Notes under the pieces: model-generated
What the model was told of the DNA's origin: nothing
The model's database searches: none
Seen by the model: the letters and a program-made list of their open reading frames with translations, nothing else
Shown: positions 42,163 to 51,544 of the stretch, in pieces
Layout: the number at the start of each line of letters is the position of its first letter
How positions within the stretch are numbered: position 1 is the stretch's first letter
Source: Microthrixaceae bacterium
Lineage (GTDB): Bacteria > Actinomycetota > Acidimicrobiia > Acidimicrobiales > Acidimicrobilacustridaceae
Direction of reading: 5' to 3'
Assembly: GCA_947449015.1 (NCBI GenBank)
Contig: CANFQA010000005.1
Coordinates: 30,211 to 94,210, forward strand
DNA: 64,000 bases
Translations under genes and position numbers: made by a program

Positions 42163-43521
42163 CTAGAGCGAAGCGATCAGGCTCTCGACGCGTTCGTCGT
42201 GGGAGCGGAATGGGTCTTTGCACAGCACAGTTCGCTGTGACTGATCATTGAGTTTCAGATGCACCCAATCGACGGTGTAGTCACGTTTCCGTTCTTTGGC
42301 AACCCTGATGAACTCACCGCGAAGCCTCGCTCGGGTCGTCTGCGGCGGTGTCTCCATCGCTTCATCGATCTCGCGGTCGTCACAGACTCGCTCCACGAGA
42401 CCCCGGTCCTGCAACTTATAAAAGACGCTGCGCCGACGACTGATGTCGTGATACTGAAGATCGAGCAGAGCAACACGAGGATCGGTGAGCTCAAGCCCGT
42501 GCCGTGCACGATACGACTCGATCAAGCGATGCTTAATGACCCAGTCGGCTTCGCGGTCCTGTCCAAGTGGGTCGGCTTCGATTTGAGTGAGAGCCCTCTC
42601 CCACATCATGAGTGCTTGCTTCTCAAGTGGCGAAAGATCGCGTCGCTCGGCGTAACGCAGCGCCCGGGTCAAATACTCGCTCTGGATCTCCAGAGCGGTT
42701 GCCTCTCGGCCGTTGGCGAGTCGTACCTTTCGAGTGCAGGTGATGTCATGACTAATTTCTCGGATTGCCCGGATTGGATTTTCGAGGGACATATCGCGCA
42801 ACACGACGTTGGGCTCCTCCAACATCCGCAGGAGAATCGACGTTGTACCGACTTTGAGGAACGTGGCGTATTCGCTCATATTGGAATCTCCGACGATCAC
42901 ATGAAGCCGGCGGTACTGATCGGCATCAGCGTGGGGTTCATCGCGGGTATTGATGATCGGTCGACTGCGCGTCGTGGCGGAGGAGACCCCCTCCCAGATG
43001 TGCTCAGCACGCTGGCTGATACAGAACTTCGCACCCCGTGCGGTCTGAAGAACCTTGCCCGCTCCGGCATAGATCTGACGGGTGACAAGAAACGGGATAA
43101 GCGCATCAGCGTAGACAGAAAAGTCATCGACTCTCGATGTCAGGTAGTTCTCGTGACAGCCGTAGGAATTGCCAGCTGAGTCGGTGTTGTTTTTGAAGAG
43201 GTAGATATCGCCGTTGATTCCTTCTTCAGCGAGCCGATCCTCAGCGCCCACCAGGAGCTGCTCAAGAATCCTTTCGCCAGCCTTGTCGTGAGCGACGAGT
43301 TCATGAATGGAGTCGCATTCAGCAGTGGCGTATTCAGGATGCGAACCAACGTCGAGATAGAGCCTTGAACCGTTGGCCAGAAAAACATTGGAGCTTCTCC
43401 CCCACGACACAACACGGCGGAAGAGGTAGCGCGCCACCTCATCGGGGCTGAGTCGGCGCTGCCCACGCAAAGTGCATGTGACGCCGTACTCGTTCTCGAG
43501 CCCGAAGATCCGTCGCTCCAT
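42163..43521 (-). CDS. pafA: Pup-protein ligase PafA
   Basis: 452 residues. It ligates the C-terminal glutamate of Pup to target lysines with ATP. The glutamine-synthetase-like core is recognised by [14 protein letters not shown] at the N-terminus, the ATP/Mg block ([13 protein letters not shown]), [19 protein letters not shown], and [19 protein letters not shown], then a small C-terminal domain. It lacks the long Dop loop insertion, which separates it from the homologous dop at 45400-46923. It precedes pafB-pafC and follows prcA by 68 bases. Confidence 0.96.
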   Translation of the reverse strand: MERRIFGLENEYGVTCTLRGQRRLSPDEVARYLFRRVVSWGRSSNVFLANGSRLYLDVGSHPEYATAECDSIHELVAHDKAGERILEQLLVGAEDRLAEEGINGDIYLFKNNTDSAGNSYGCHENYLTSRVDDFSVYADALIPFLVTRQIYAGAGKVLQTARGAKFCISQRAEHIWEGVSSATTRSRPIINTRDEPHADADQYRRLHVIVGDSNMSEYATFLKVGTTSILLRMLEEPNVVLRDMSLENPIRAIREISHDITCTRKVRLANGREATALEIQSEYLTRALRYAERRDLSPLEKQALMMWERALTQIEADPLGQDREADWVIKHRLIESYRARHGLELTDPRVALLDLQYHDISRRRSVFYKLQDRGLVERVCDDREIDEAMETPPQTTRARLRGEFIRVAKERKRDYTVDWVHLKLNDQSQRTVLCKDPFRSHDERVESLIASL

Positions 43522-43589
43522 GCGTGAAACCTACCGGCGCAGCGATTGCTTCGCGTCGCCGCAGTGCCAGTTCAACGACCCAGATTCGC

Positions 43590-44276
43590 TCAGGATGACT
43601 GATCGAGTAGCGCTGGGAGGTCGGACCGGTCGATTCGACGGAACGCCCGACGCTCGGCAGTTCGCTCGAGCACCGCCACCTCAAGGTCGGACGCATCGAT
43701 CGTCCGGTCGTCCCCACTAAGTGAGCGCACCGCAACGCCAAGTGCGTTACCGATGCTGAGGCCGGATTCATAGGTTGCGCCGAGCCGCGTTGAAATCGCG
43801 TCCGCCTCGCCGCCCAGGACCGAGAAGCGGTCTTCATCCATGACGGTGCCGTCATAGAGGATGTGGAATAACTGATCATCGGAGGCATCCGAGGTCACCT
43901 CAGCCACAAGGATCTCGACCTCCATGGGCTTCATCTCATGGGTGAAGACCTGACCGAGAATCTGGGCGTAGTTGTTCGCCAGGCTTCGGGCATCAACGTC
44001 TTCTCTGCTGTAGGTATAGCCCTTGAGATCTGCGGCCCGAACGCCAGCAATGCGCATCTGGTCAAACTCGTTGTACTTACCAACACCGGCGAAGGCGATG
44101 CGATCGTAAATCTCACTGATCTTGCGAAGGGTCGCCGATGGATTCTCTGCGCACAGCAGGATCCCGCCCTCATACACAAGAGCAACAAGCGAACGCCCAC
44201 GAGCGATGCCCTTACGCGCGTAATCAGCGCGATCCTTCATGACCTGCTCGGGAGCGACGTAGAACGGCATGCTCAT
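43590..44276 (-). CDS. prcA: 20S proteasome alpha subunit
   Basis: 228 residues. The N-terminal alpha-type segment [31 protein letters not shown] forms the gate and helix H0. The core continues with [36 protein letters not shown]. It has no N-terminal Thr nucleophile, as expected for alpha. The C-terminal ~30 residues are polar. Its start overlaps the prcB stop (44273-44276), so the two core subunits are made together. Confidence 0.96.
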   Translation of the reverse strand: MSMPFYVAPEQVMKDRADYARKGIARGRSLVALVYEGGILLCAENPSATLRKISEIYDRIAFAGVGKYNEFDQMRIAGVRAADLKGYTYSREDVDARSLANNYAQILGQVFTHEMKPMEVEILVAEVTSDASDDQLFHILYDGTVMDEDRFSVLGGEADAISTRLGATYESGLSIGNALGVAVRSLSGDDRTIDASDLEVAVLERTAERRAFRRIDRSDLPALLDQSS

Positions 44277-45130
44277 CGTCCGGATACCCCTTGGTCGGAA
44301 CTGGTTTCGGAACTTGTTTCAGCAACACGGACGGATCCGAATTCGCGACCGGTCAGCGTGGTGATGAGTTGGGAGAAATGGTCTGCGATCTCCTCATCAG
44401 CGACCCGCTGGAAACCATCGGCGGTGATAGTTGCGACTACGGGGTAGATGCCACGAATCGGATCGGGACCACCAGTGGCCGAATCGTCGTCGGCAGCATG
44501 GAACAGCGCAGAGATAGTCAGGTCGATGGCTGCAGTTTTCGAGAGTTCATCGCGGTAGCCCTGCTTGAGGACGCTGCCAGCCAGAGAACCACCCGAGCCG
44601 CTCGTTGTGAAGTGCGACTCTTCATAGCGTCCACCAGTGGCGTCGTACTGAAACAGACGTCCAATCCGTCGCCGGGTGTCATAACCAGCGAAAATTGGGA
44701 CCACCATGAGACCCTGCATGGCCGCAGGAAGGTTCGACCGAACCATCTGTGCCAACTGGTTCGCCTTACCTTCGAGCGAAAGTGGCGATCCCTCGACCTT
44801 CTCGTAATGCTCAAGTTGGAGTTGGAACAGTTTCACCATCTCCATGGCGGGACCGGCAGCGCCGGCTATGGCGACACCAGAATGTCGATCCGCCGGAAAG
44901 ACTTTCTCAATCGCCCGATGGGCGATGATGTTGCCTGCCGTCGCACGACGGTCTCCAGCCATGACCACACCATCTGCGTAGCGAAGCGCAACCACAGTCG
45001 TCGCATGAGTGATCGGAATCCTGGAGGAAACGTCCACGCCAGGAATCTGGGGGTCAAGGCCGAGTCGACGCACGAGTGAGGCGAAATCGGGTCCCGGGTC
45101 TTCTGATGGGTTGAACAGCGGAATCGGCAC
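44273..45130 (-). CDS. prcB: 20S proteasome beta subunit
   Basis: 285 residues with a 43-residue propeptide and a catalytic N-terminal Thr44 exposed by cleavage in [16 protein letters not shown]. Asp/Lys active-site partners are in [12 protein letters not shown] and HRAIEKVF. The residue before the nucleophile is Ala43, where Gly is usual, which may slow or alter self-processing. Together with PrcA it forms the barrel that degrades pupylated proteins fed by Mpa. The C-terminal ~20 residues are Ser/Thr/Glu-rich. Confidence 0.95.
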   Translation of the reverse strand: MPIPLFNPSEDPGPDFASLVRRLGLDPQIPGVDVSSRIPITHATTVVALRYADGVVMAGDRRATAGNIIAHRAIEKVFPADRHSGVAIAGAAGPAMEMVKLFQLQLEHYEKVEGSPLSLEGKANQLAQMVRSNLPAAMQGLMVVPIFAGYDTRRRIGRLFQYDATGGRYEESHFTTSGSGGSLAGSVLKQGYRDELSKTAAIDLTISALFHAADDDSATGGPDPIRGIYPVVATITADGFQRVADEEIADHFSQLITTLTGREFGSVRVAETSSETSSDQGVSGR

Positions 45131-45175
45131 GTCAGCGAGGCTACCGGCTTGCGTCAGTCAGTGACACCGACGGCG

Positions 45176-45370
45176 TCACTGACCGCCCTTCTGGACAAAG
45201 CTTCGAACGAAATCTTCGGCATTGGTCTCAAGCACCTCATCAATTTCGTCGAGGAGGTCGTCGAGTTCCGCTTTGAGGCGGTCGCCAGCCTCTGTGTTCG
45301 CCACTGGAGTTTCGATCTCCGCATCAGTTCGATCAGTTGTCGTCCTTCGGACGTGCTCCTGTTCTTGCAT
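45176..45370 (-). CDS. pup: Prokaryotic ubiquitin-like protein Pup
   Basis: 64 residues, ending FVRSFVQKGGQ. The C-terminal GGQ shows that Dop must deamidate Gln to Glu before ligation, as in mycobacteria. The N-terminal half is polar and probably disordered. The middle (DRLKAELDDLLDEIDEVLETNAEDF) forms the coiled-coil helix that docks on Mpa. A GAGGG ribosome-binding site precedes the ATG. It lies between dop and prcB, the canonical order. Confidence 0.96.
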   Translation of the reverse strand: MQEQEHVRRTTTDRTDAEIETPVANTEAGDRLKAELDDLLDEIDEVLETNAEDFVRSFVQKGGQ

Positions 45371-45399
45371 GATCCCTCGATTTCTGTCGATGGTCGTAT

Positions 45400-46923
45400 T
45401 CAGGTTTCGCGTACTGAGGCCAGATGGTCAAGCAACTCGGCGGCCGAACCGCTCCGGGAGAGGATCTCACCGACGTGTGCGACCGTACCGCGCAACGGCT
45501 CCATCATGGGGACGCGGCGCAACGATTCTTCTCCGATATCGAACACGAGCGAGTCCCAATTCGCGGCGATGACCTCAGAACCGAACTTCTCAAGACACGC
45601 CCCCCGGAAATATGCCCTCGTATCTGTCGGAGGCCGATGGGTTCCCTCCAAAACTTCGTCCTCGGTGCACATCCCACGCAGACCAACCCTTGCGGCAAGA
45701 CACCGCTGGGGCCGCAGGTCGTGGTACTGCAGGTCGAGTGCCGCAAGTCTCGAGTCGTTCCAGCGGAGGTCATGGCGCTCGCGGTAGCCGTCAATGAGTC
45801 GCAACTTTGCCACCCAATCGACGCGGTCTGCGGTTGTGAACAGGTCACGCTCGAGATCGGAAAGAACCGATTCCCACTCGAGCAGAATCTGACGTCCGAC
45901 CTCCTCCCCCACTACCTCAAGCCCGCCCTGCTCGGCGTAGCGAACAGCCTGATGGAGGTACTCCCACTGCACCTCGATGGCTCGAACAGTCGTCCCGTCG
46001 ACCAAGCGCAACGGAGTTTGCAGAGAAAGATCACGACTCACTTTCCTCAACGCAGCTACCGGTGCTGCGAACAAGAAGTTTTTTGGAAGGAACCTGTCTT
46101 CGAGCATGGCCAGCATGACAGCCGTTGTCCCCACCTTGAGGAAGGTGGCGGCCTCGGACATATTCGCATCGCCGATGATGACATGGAGCCTTCGGTACCG
46201 AATCGGATCCGCATGCGGCTCGTCGCGAGTGTTGATGATTGGTCGCTTGAGCGTTGTTTCGAGACCCACCTCCTCCTCAAAGAAGTCGGCGCGTTGAGTG
46301 ATCTGGAATGACACCTCGTCAGTATCAGCGGCCAGCTCAGAGCCGACCTTTCCAGCACCACAAAAGATTTGACGGGTAATGAAATGTGGCGTTATGCCAA
46401 AAACAATTTCCCCAAACGGAAGGTTGCGGTCGACAAGGTAGTTTTCGTGACAGCCATAGGAGTTTCCCTTTCCGTCCGAGTTGTTCTTGTAGATGACGAT
46501 CTCTTGGCCCTCGGGCAGGATCCGATTCGCAGCCAGCATCGACCGTTGAACAATGACGTCCGCAGCACGATCGAACACCACAACATCACGGGCATTGGTG
46601 CACTCGGGACTACTCATCTCAGGATGGGCATGGTCGACGTAGTACCTAGCGCCATTGGTTAAGACGGTGTTGACCAGATGTGATTCCACCTCGGGCGGAA
46701 GCGCCCCCAAGGGACTGAACCCTCGCGCATCAGTTCCGGGCTGCTCACTCTCGAAGTCCCACTCGAAGCGGAGACCCGAACCGGATCTCCCCGGAGCGGC
46801 CTGAAGTGACGAGACGTAGCTGTTGATCAAGATGGATGAAGCGGTGATCGGATTCGGCTCGTCGACCCCGCGCCAAACGATCCCGTACTCAGTCTCGATT
46901 CCGCAGATCTTGGCTATGGACAC
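45400..46923 (-). CDS. dop: Pup deamidase/depupylase Dop
   Basis: 507 residues from GTG 46923. A PafA paralogue: [68 protein letters not shown]. It carries the ~30-40-residue Dop-loop insertion near residues 45-75 (SSLQAAPGRSGSGLRFEWDFE) that PafA lacks. It converts Pup-Gln to Pup-Glu and removes Pup from substrates. GTG 46923 is preferred because TATGGT lies six bases upstream and family homology begins there; the open frame extends 27 codons further. Confidence 0.95.
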   Translation of the reverse strand: MSIAKICGIETEYGIVWRGVDEPNPITASSILINSYVSSLQAAPGRSGSGLRFEWDFESEQPGTDARGFSPLGALPPEVESHLVNTVLTNGARYYVDHAHPEMSSPECTNARDVVVFDRAADVIVQRSMLAANRILPEGQEIVIYKNNSDGKGNSYGCHENYLVDRNLPFGEIVFGITPHFITRQIFCGAGKVGSELAADTDEVSFQITQRADFFEEEVGLETTLKRPIINTRDEPHADPIRYRRLHVIIGDANMSEAATFLKVGTTAVMLAMLEDRFLPKNFLFAAPVAALRKVSRDLSLQTPLRLVDGTTVRAIEVQWEYLHQAVRYAEQGGLEVVGEEVGRQILLEWESVLSDLERDLFTTADRVDWVAKLRLIDGYRERHDLRWNDSRLAALDLQYHDLRPQRCLAARVGLRGMCTEDEVLEGTHRPPTDTRAYFRGACLEKFGSEVIAANWDSLVFDIGEESLRRVPMMEPLRGTVAHVGEILSRSGSAAELLDHLASVRET

Positions 46924-46929
46924 AACGGC

Positions 46930-46935
46930 ACCATA
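46930..46935 (-). promoter_or_regulatory. Putative -10 element (TATGGT) of dop, leaderless
   Basis: On the minus strand TATGGT, then GCCGTT, then the GTG start of dop. It implies an internal promoter for dop-pup-prcBA in the 43-base gap after mpa. Confidence 0.45.
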
Positions 46936-46966
46936 GCGACCGGTTGGTCGAGCGTGACTGTTGTGC

Positions 46967-48724
46967 TTAGAGGTATTGGCCCGTGCCGACTCGCTCGATA
47001 GCACGCCCGCCCTGAGGATCGGCGTCGATGGTCTTCACGAGCGTCCGGATGTAAACGATTCGCTCGCCCTTCTTCCCAGAAATTTTCGCCCAATCATCCG
47101 GATTGGTTGTATTGGGGAGATCCTCGTGCTCCTTGTACTCCTGATGAATCGATTCAAGGAGGTCATCGGAGCGGATACCTCCGATTCCAGTGGCGATAAG
47201 ACGCTTGATGGCGAGCTTCTTCGCGCGCCGCACGATGTTCTCGATCATTGCTCCGGACGAGAAGTCCTTGAAGTACATGATCTCCTTATCGCCGTTCTGG
47301 TAGGTGACCTCGAGGAACTGATTGGCTTCGTCCGCTCGGTACATCTCGGCAACGGTGCTCTCGATCATCAGACGAACAGCCTTCTCGGGGTCGCCACCGC
47401 CGAGCGTCTGGACTTCATCGGCATCGATCGGCAGGTCTGCAGTGAGGTAGCGGGAGAAGATCTGAGAAGCGGCCTCTTCGTTCGGCCGCTCGATTTTGAT
47501 CTTCACATCCAAACGACCGGGCCGAAGAATGGCCGGATCGATGAGATCTTCGCGATTGGAAGCTCCTATCACGATGACGTTTTTGAGGGTCTCAACGCCG
47601 TCGATCTCTGCGAGCAACTGAGGAACGATGGTCGACTCCATATCCGAGCTAATGCCGGTTCCGCGGGTGCGGAAGAGTGAATCCATCTCGTCGAAGAAGA
47701 CGATGACGGGCCAACCCTCTTCGCTCTTCTCACGAGCTCGCTCGAAAACAAGTCGAATCTGGCGTTCGGTCTCACCGACATACTTGTTGAGAAGCTCTGG
47801 CCCCTTGATGTTGAGGAAGTAACTGCGGGCGTGGGTATCGCCAGAAACTTCGGCGACCTTCTTGGCCAAGGAGTTTGCGACTGCCTTGGCGATCAGTGTC
47901 TTGCCGCAGCCCGGAGGCCCGTACAGGAGGATGCCTTTGGGAGCTGGCAGGCGGTATTCAGCGAAAAGCGCGTGGTGAATGAATGGCAGTTCAACGGCAT
48001 CGGTGATCTGTTCGATCTGTGAATCGAGTCCGCCCACGTCGGAATAGGAGATGTCAGGAACTTCTTCGAGTACAAGTTCCTCTACCTCGGGACGCGGAAG
48101 CTTCTCAATGAGAAGTGATGCACGTGGATCAAACAGGACTGCGTCGCCGGATCGCAGACGAGTGCCAAGCAGTTCGTCACCGACCTCAACAACCATCTCC
48201 TCATCGGCCCGGCCGAGGATCATCGCTCGATGCCCATCCTCGAGGAGTTCCTTGAACGTCACGACCTCGCCGGTGCGCTCTGGCGCTCTGGCCAGAACCA
48301 CGTTGAGTGCCTCGTTGAGGACGACCTCAGCTCCTCGGGTGAGATTCTCTGACTGGAGTTCGGGATGCAGCGAAACGCGAATCTTGCGCCCGCCCGAATG
48401 CACATCCACGGTGCCATCATCATTCCGACCGACGAATGTTCCGTACGCCGACGGTGGCTGACTCAGTTTTTCAACCTCTTCACGAAGCGCAGCAATGTGT
48501 TCTCGGGCTTCGCGAAGTGTGTAGGTGAGTTTCTCGTTCTGGGTTACGGCCTGGGTTAGTTGGCCTTTGGACTCAAGAAGTCGCTCCTCAAGAACACGCA
48601 CACGTTTGGGAACGTCCTGCAGTCGCCGACGAAGCGAGGCAACCTCCTCCTCGAGCAGCTGCATCTGGCTGAGCAGTTCCTCGGCGGTCCGGTCATCAGT
48701 GGTTGGATCGGGTGCGTCGGCCAT
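46967..48724 (-). CDS. mpa: Proteasome-associated AAA ATPase (Mpa/ARC)
   Basis: 585 residues. The N-terminal coiled coil (~20-85; [29 protein letters not shown]) binds Pup. A double OB domain follows, then one AAA module with Walker A GPPGCGKT and Walker [13 protein letters not shown], and arginine-finger/sensor segments. The C-terminus GTGQYL is the proteasome-docking tail (Gln-Tyr-Leu). It forms a hexameric ring that unfolds pupylated proteins. The start [11 protein letters not shown] at 48724 has AAGGAGC upstream; earlier in-frame residues are leader. Confidence 0.96.
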   Translation of the reverse strand: MADAPDPTTDDRTAEELLSQMQLLEEEVASLRRRLQDVPKRVRVLEERLLESKGQLTQAVTQNEKLTYTLREAREHIAALREEVEKLSQPPSAYGTFVGRNDDGTVDVHSGGRKIRVSLHPELQSENLTRGAEVVLNEALNVVLARAPERTGEVVTFKELLEDGHRAMILGRADEEMVVEVGDELLGTRLRSGDAVLFDPRASLLIEKLPRPEVEELVLEEVPDISYSDVGGLDSQIEQITDAVELPFIHHALFAEYRLPAPKGILLYGPPGCGKTLIAKAVANSLAKKVAEVSGDTHARSYFLNIKGPELLNKYVGETERQIRLVFERAREKSEEGWPVIVFFDEMDSLFRTRGTGISSDMESTIVPQLLAEIDGVETLKNVIVIGASNREDLIDPAILRPGRLDVKIKIERPNEEAASQIFSRYLTADLPIDADEVQTLGGGDPEKAVRLMIESTVAEMYRADEANQFLEVTYQNGDKEIMYFKDFSSGAMIENIVRRAKKLAIKRLIATGIGGIRSDDLLESIHQEYKEHEDLPNTTNPDDWAKISGKKGERIVYIRTLVKTIDADPQGGRAIERVGTGQYL

Positions 48725-48774
48725 GATCCGGCATGCTCCTTGACGGGGTCGTGCTTGCGGGCTGCGATGTCCGG

Positions 48775-48780
48775 ACCCTA
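48775..48780 (-). promoter_or_regulatory. Putative -10 element (TAGGGT) upstream of mpa
   Basis: TAGGGT on the minus strand lies about 50 bases before the mpa ATG, leaving a leader that contains the AAGGAGC ribosome-binding site. This would be the main promoter of the proteasome block. Confidence 0.35.
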
Positions 48781-48953
48781 CCGCCCTCGACAGGTGCGGT
48801 CGCCTGCTGGTGGCCACAATCGGCCTGTGGTCATGCGCAACAGGTCCCGGAGTGGGGCTAGCGTTGACTCTCGCACTACAATTCACACCAGTCGGAAGTT
48901 CTACCCGGCGCAACACCCGAAACTATCCCCCTCACGAAGAGGTTTTTCAACGT

Positions 48954-49190
48954 ATGAAGGTCTGGATCGATCAGGATCTCTGCACGGGCGACGGACTCTG
49001 CGAAGAGATCGCCCCCGATGTGTTCACGCTGCTCGACGATGGCCTTGCCTACGTCAAGGAGGGTGCGAAGGTGTTTTCCGATCCGGGCGGCGCTGCCGGA
49101 CTCGCCAACTTCCCCGATAGCCAGCTTGACGGCGTGATCGAATCCGCTGAGGAATGCCCGGGAGAGTGCATCTTCATCGAGGTGGAGTGA
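48954..49190 (+). CDS. Ferredoxin, 3Fe-4S type
   Basis: 78 residues. Cluster cysteines in DLCTGDGLCEEIAPDVF (CX5C) and AEECPGECIFIEV fit the 3Fe-4S/4Fe-4S single-cluster ferredoxins that serve P450s and other oxygenases in actinobacteria. The N-terminus MKVWIDQDLC is typical, which fixes the start; a GAAGAGG ribosome-binding site lies about 11 bases upstream. It is a monocistronic gene divergent from mpa and followed by a strong terminator. The redox partner is not in the window, unless it serves the monooxygenase at 8.6-10.1 kb. Confidence 0.9.
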   Translation: MKVWIDQDLCTGDGLCEEIAPDVFTLLDDGLAYVKEGAKVFSDPGGAAGLANFPDSQLDGVIESAEECPGECIFIEVE

Positions 49191-49220
49191 CCCTCGGGTC
49201 GTCATCTCAAGATTGAATCG

Positions 49221-49258
49221 AGGCCCCGACGCTCAATGAGCTCGGGGCCTTTGTTATT
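49221..49258 (+). terminator. Rho-independent terminator after the ferredoxin gene
   Basis: AGGCCCCGA and TCGGGGCCT form a nine-base-pair stem around a 12-base loop, followed by TTGTTATT. It lies 30 bases after the ferredoxin stop. It could also stop trmI transcription from the other side because the stem is symmetric. Confidence 0.75.
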
Positions 49259-49291
49259 CCCCGAACGCTTGCGAGCGAACTATCGCCTATC

Positions 49292-50065
49292 TCAAGTACC
49301 GAGCAAACGGGCGTGAGTCAGAAAGCCTGTGTGGGCAACCATGCGATGGTCAGGGCGAACGGCTTGGCCCTCGATGTGCCAAGTTCGATTGAGAACTTCC
49401 ATGGTCTCGGGCATGTCGAACGCACTCGACTCAAAGGCTTCACGCAATTGCATCGCTTGCAAGATGCTCGGTGTGTAGGCGAGCAAGATGCCACCAGGGT
49501 GAAGGGCACGCTCGGCATGCTTGACGACCTGCCACGGCTCGGGGAGATCCAGAATGACCCGATCTAGGTCTGTTTCATCGATGCCGTCGTAGCAATCTCG
49601 CAGTTGAACGTCATATCGCGACATCGCCTCAGCCCCAAGGAATGATTCAACATTCTCCTTTGCCCTCTCAGCAAAGTCTTCCCGCAGTTCGTAGCCCACG
49701 ATGTTGGCACCAGCTCGGAGCATCGCCATTGACAGAGCACCAGAACCCACCCCGGATTCGAGGACTCGAGCTCCAGGGAAAATGTCAGCCAGCATCAGGA
49801 TCGGACCAAGGTCCTTTGGGTAGATGACCTGCGCACCGCGCGGCATCTTCAGCACAAAATCAGAAAGGGTCGGCTTTACGGCGAGATAGCCCTGATTGCG
49901 AGTGGATCGAACCGTGGAACCCTCATTCGACCCAATGATCAAATCGTGGGGGACGAACCCGGCATGAGAATGGAACTCCCCGCCTTCCTTCAACGTGATG
50001 AGATACCGGCGCTTCTTGCTGTCGATCAGCAGAACCCGATCCCCAATCGCGAAATTACGACTCAT
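49292..50065 (-). CDS. trmI: tRNA (adenine-58-N1)-methyltransferase TrmI
   Basis: 257 residues. An N-terminal beta domain (FAIGDRVLLIDSKKRRYLITL...HDLIIG) precedes a Rossmann methyltransferase with the SAM motif VLESGVGSGALSMAML, the GYELREDFAERAKENV acidic loop and VILDLPEPWQVV with the catalytic Asp. It methylates A58 in the tRNA T-loop as a tetramer. Mycobacterial trmI (Rv2118c) also lies beside mpa. Its start overlaps the ttuA stop (50062-50065), coupling it to the thiolation genes. Confidence 0.93.
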   Translation of the reverse strand: MSRNFAIGDRVLLIDSKKRRYLITLKEGGEFHSHAGFVPHDLIIGSNEGSTVRSTRNQGYLAVKPTLSDFVLKMPRGAQVIYPKDLGPILMLADIFPGARVLESGVGSGALSMAMLRAGANIVGYELREDFAERAKENVESFLGAEAMSRYDVQLRDCYDGIDETDLDRVILDLPEPWQVVKHAERALHPGGILLAYTPSILQAMQLREAFESSAFDMPETMEVLNRTWHIEGQAVRPDHRMVAHTGFLTHARLLGT

Positions 50066-51021
50066 GATGACGACCCCCGTCGTGTGGAGCCCAGATGCAC
50101 CGGCACCGGCTCGGGATGATGGCCACCCGCACGATCGACGAGTCGACAGAACGCACAGATGTCCGCAGTTGTTGGTGCCCCGCAGGTCAGACAGTCCTGC
50201 AGTTGGGCTCGATCTTCTTCGGCCTCTGGAATGAACAATGCGGAGGCTCGATCGAGGAATCCGAAATAAAACGAATGCTTGGCCCCTGGCGATTTCACCT
50301 CAATGTCGTTCAGTGCCTCTTTGTACGACAGGTGTCGATTCCCGACTGCCATTGGGCATTCATCGACCAGATAGTCGATGCCCTTGATCAGGCAATACGC
50401 CGCTGTTTCGCGCTCGGTGAGTCGCACAAGAGGCTTCACCTTCTTCGGGAAGCCGTCGCGTGCCGGAAGAACGGGCAGCTGGCGGCCAAGGTATTCCGTA
50501 TGCCAGTGCAGGGTGTTGCCGAAAAGGACCGCTGCTTCGTCATCGAGGTTGTGCCCGGTTACCAGAACGTCGTAGCCGCCCTCGAGTGCTGCTGAGTCGA
50601 ACAGGTGTCGCTTCGAGAGTCCGCATGCCGAACAAGGCGCACGGCGAGCGGCTCGCGAACCATTTGGAATGTCATATCCATAGGTTGTCGGAAGATCGAT
50701 CGTTATGAGATTGAGGCCGCGCTCCTCAGCAAAGTTCTTGGCATAGACCGCAGAGGTATCGCTGTAGTCGCCTATGCCAAGACCCACGTACAGCCCGTCA
50801 GCTTGATAACCGAGCTCAAGAAGAAGGTCCCAGACGGCCAGAGAATCCTTGCCACCTGAGACGGCCACGAGGACTCGATCGCTGGTTTCGACCATGTCCC
50901 ATTCGCGGATCGCCTTGGAGACCTGTCGACGACATTGCTCAAGGAAGTGATCGACGCAATAGTTGGCGTTCTGACGCCGGATATCGATGACCGCTGGGCC
51001 CCGACAGGTCACACACTTCAT
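50062..51021 (-). CDS. ttuA: TtuA-like tRNA 2-thiolation enzyme
   Basis: 319 residues. An N-terminal zinc finger (CVTC...YCVDHF) is followed by the PP-loop VAVSGGKDS (53-61), the cluster cysteines C130 and C133 (PCSACGLSKRHLF) and C222 (DECPMAVGNRHLSYKEAL), and a second C-terminal finger (CLTCGAPTTADICAFC). The cysteine numbering matches, as I recall it, the 4Fe-4S ligands of Thermus TtuA, which puts sulfur on T54 of tRNA. Related Ncs6/TtcA proteins act elsewhere, but the ttuB-like neighbour and trmI favour TtuA. Confidence 0.88.
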   Translation of the reverse strand: MKCVTCRGPAVIDIRRQNANYCVDHFLEQCRRQVSKAIREWDMVETSDRVLVAVSGGKDSLAVWDLLLELGYQADGLYVGLGIGDYSDTSAVYAKNFAEERGLNLITIDLPTTYGYDIPNGSRAARRAPCSACGLSKRHLFDSAALEGGYDVLVTGHNLDDEAAVLFGNTLHWHTEYLGRQLPVLPARDGFPKKVKPLVRLTERETAAYCLIKGIDYLVDECPMAVGNRHLSYKEALNDIEVKSPGAKHSFYFGFLDRASALFIPEAEEDRAQLQDCLTCGAPTTADICAFCRLVDRAGGHHPEPVPVHLGSTRRGSSS

Positions 51022-51218
51022 GAAAATCCCCCCGAGATCACAGGGCGCACTTCAATCACGTCATCCTCGCCGAGTGCAGCATCGCCCGGGATGAGCTCTC
51101 CATCGCGCATCACGAGGTGTGCCTCACGATTGAGATCAAGAGTGGCCAGCAGGTTGATCACGGTCTTCGGACCGGAGATATCAAGTTCCCGGCGGGGGTT
51201 GCGCAGAATCACCTTCAC
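51018..51218 (-). CDS. ttuB: ThiS/MoaD-like sulfur carrier, TtuB-like
   Basis: 66 residues of beta-grasp type: MKVILRNPRRELDI, VINLLATLDLN, HLVMRDGELIPGDAAL, DDVIEVRPVISGGFS. The diglycine is followed by Phe-Ser, so the thiocarboxylate-forming Gly would be internal by two residues unless trimmed. In Thermus TtuB donates sulfur to TtuA and also modifies proteins. The stop overlaps the ttuA start (51018-51021). GTG 51218 is the only possible start since an in-frame stop lies just upstream. Confidence 0.83.
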   Translation of the reverse strand: MKVILRNPRRELDISGPKTVINLLATLDLNREAHLVMRDGELIPGDAALGEDDVIEVRPVISGGFS

Positions 51219-51265
51219 TCACCCATGTTCGCAGGTGCAGCGGGCACCCGGAGCATCCTGAGTGC

Positions 51266-51544
51266 TCAGTGCTGCGGACTGCGCCGAGATCTGCTCGATG
51301 ACCGCCGCTCACGCCGAGCGGAACGCCGCCGCTGCCGACGCGTTGGTCCCGGCGCCAACTGTGTGATCACGATCGATTCACCCTCGCTGAGCTGACCGCC
51401 AAAAACCTTGACTGGAGCCGGTCGCCACGCCCAGCGAAGGGCCCGAATGGCCCATGCAGCAACGCCAACTACGAGCCAGAGGCGACTCCGACCGAACAGT
51501 CCACGTTCAATGCCGTAGCGACGGGCCGTGGCGAGCGGGTTCAT
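51266..51544 (-). CDS. Small protein with one hydrophobic segment and a basic tail
   Basis: 92 residues. One hydrophobic stretch (LWLVVGVAAWAIRALRWAW, about 22-40), a short beta-like region (VFGGQLSEGESIVITQL) and an extremely basic C-terminus with alternating Arg/Ser (RRQRRRSARRERRSSS). It shares one base with the gene before it, closing a three-gene membrane operon. No known function; the tail may contact nucleic acid or acidic lipid headgroups. Confidence 0.6.
   Translation of the reverse strand: MNPLATARRYGIERGLFGRSRLWLVVGVAAWAIRALRWAWRPAPVKVFGGQLSEGESIVITQLAPGPTRRQRRRSARRERRSSSRSRRSPQH

Noticed and set aside
45424..46311. A 295-codon plus-strand frame antisense to dop (and a similar one at 42259-43179 antisense to pafA).
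   Set aside because: Both are mirror shadows of paralogous coding sequences; no ribosome-binding site or domain.
48864..48882. TTGACT...TACAAT upstream of the ferredoxin gene as a -35/-10 pair.
   Set aside because: The spacer is only seven bases; TACAAT alone might be a -10 but this is not strong enough to annotate.
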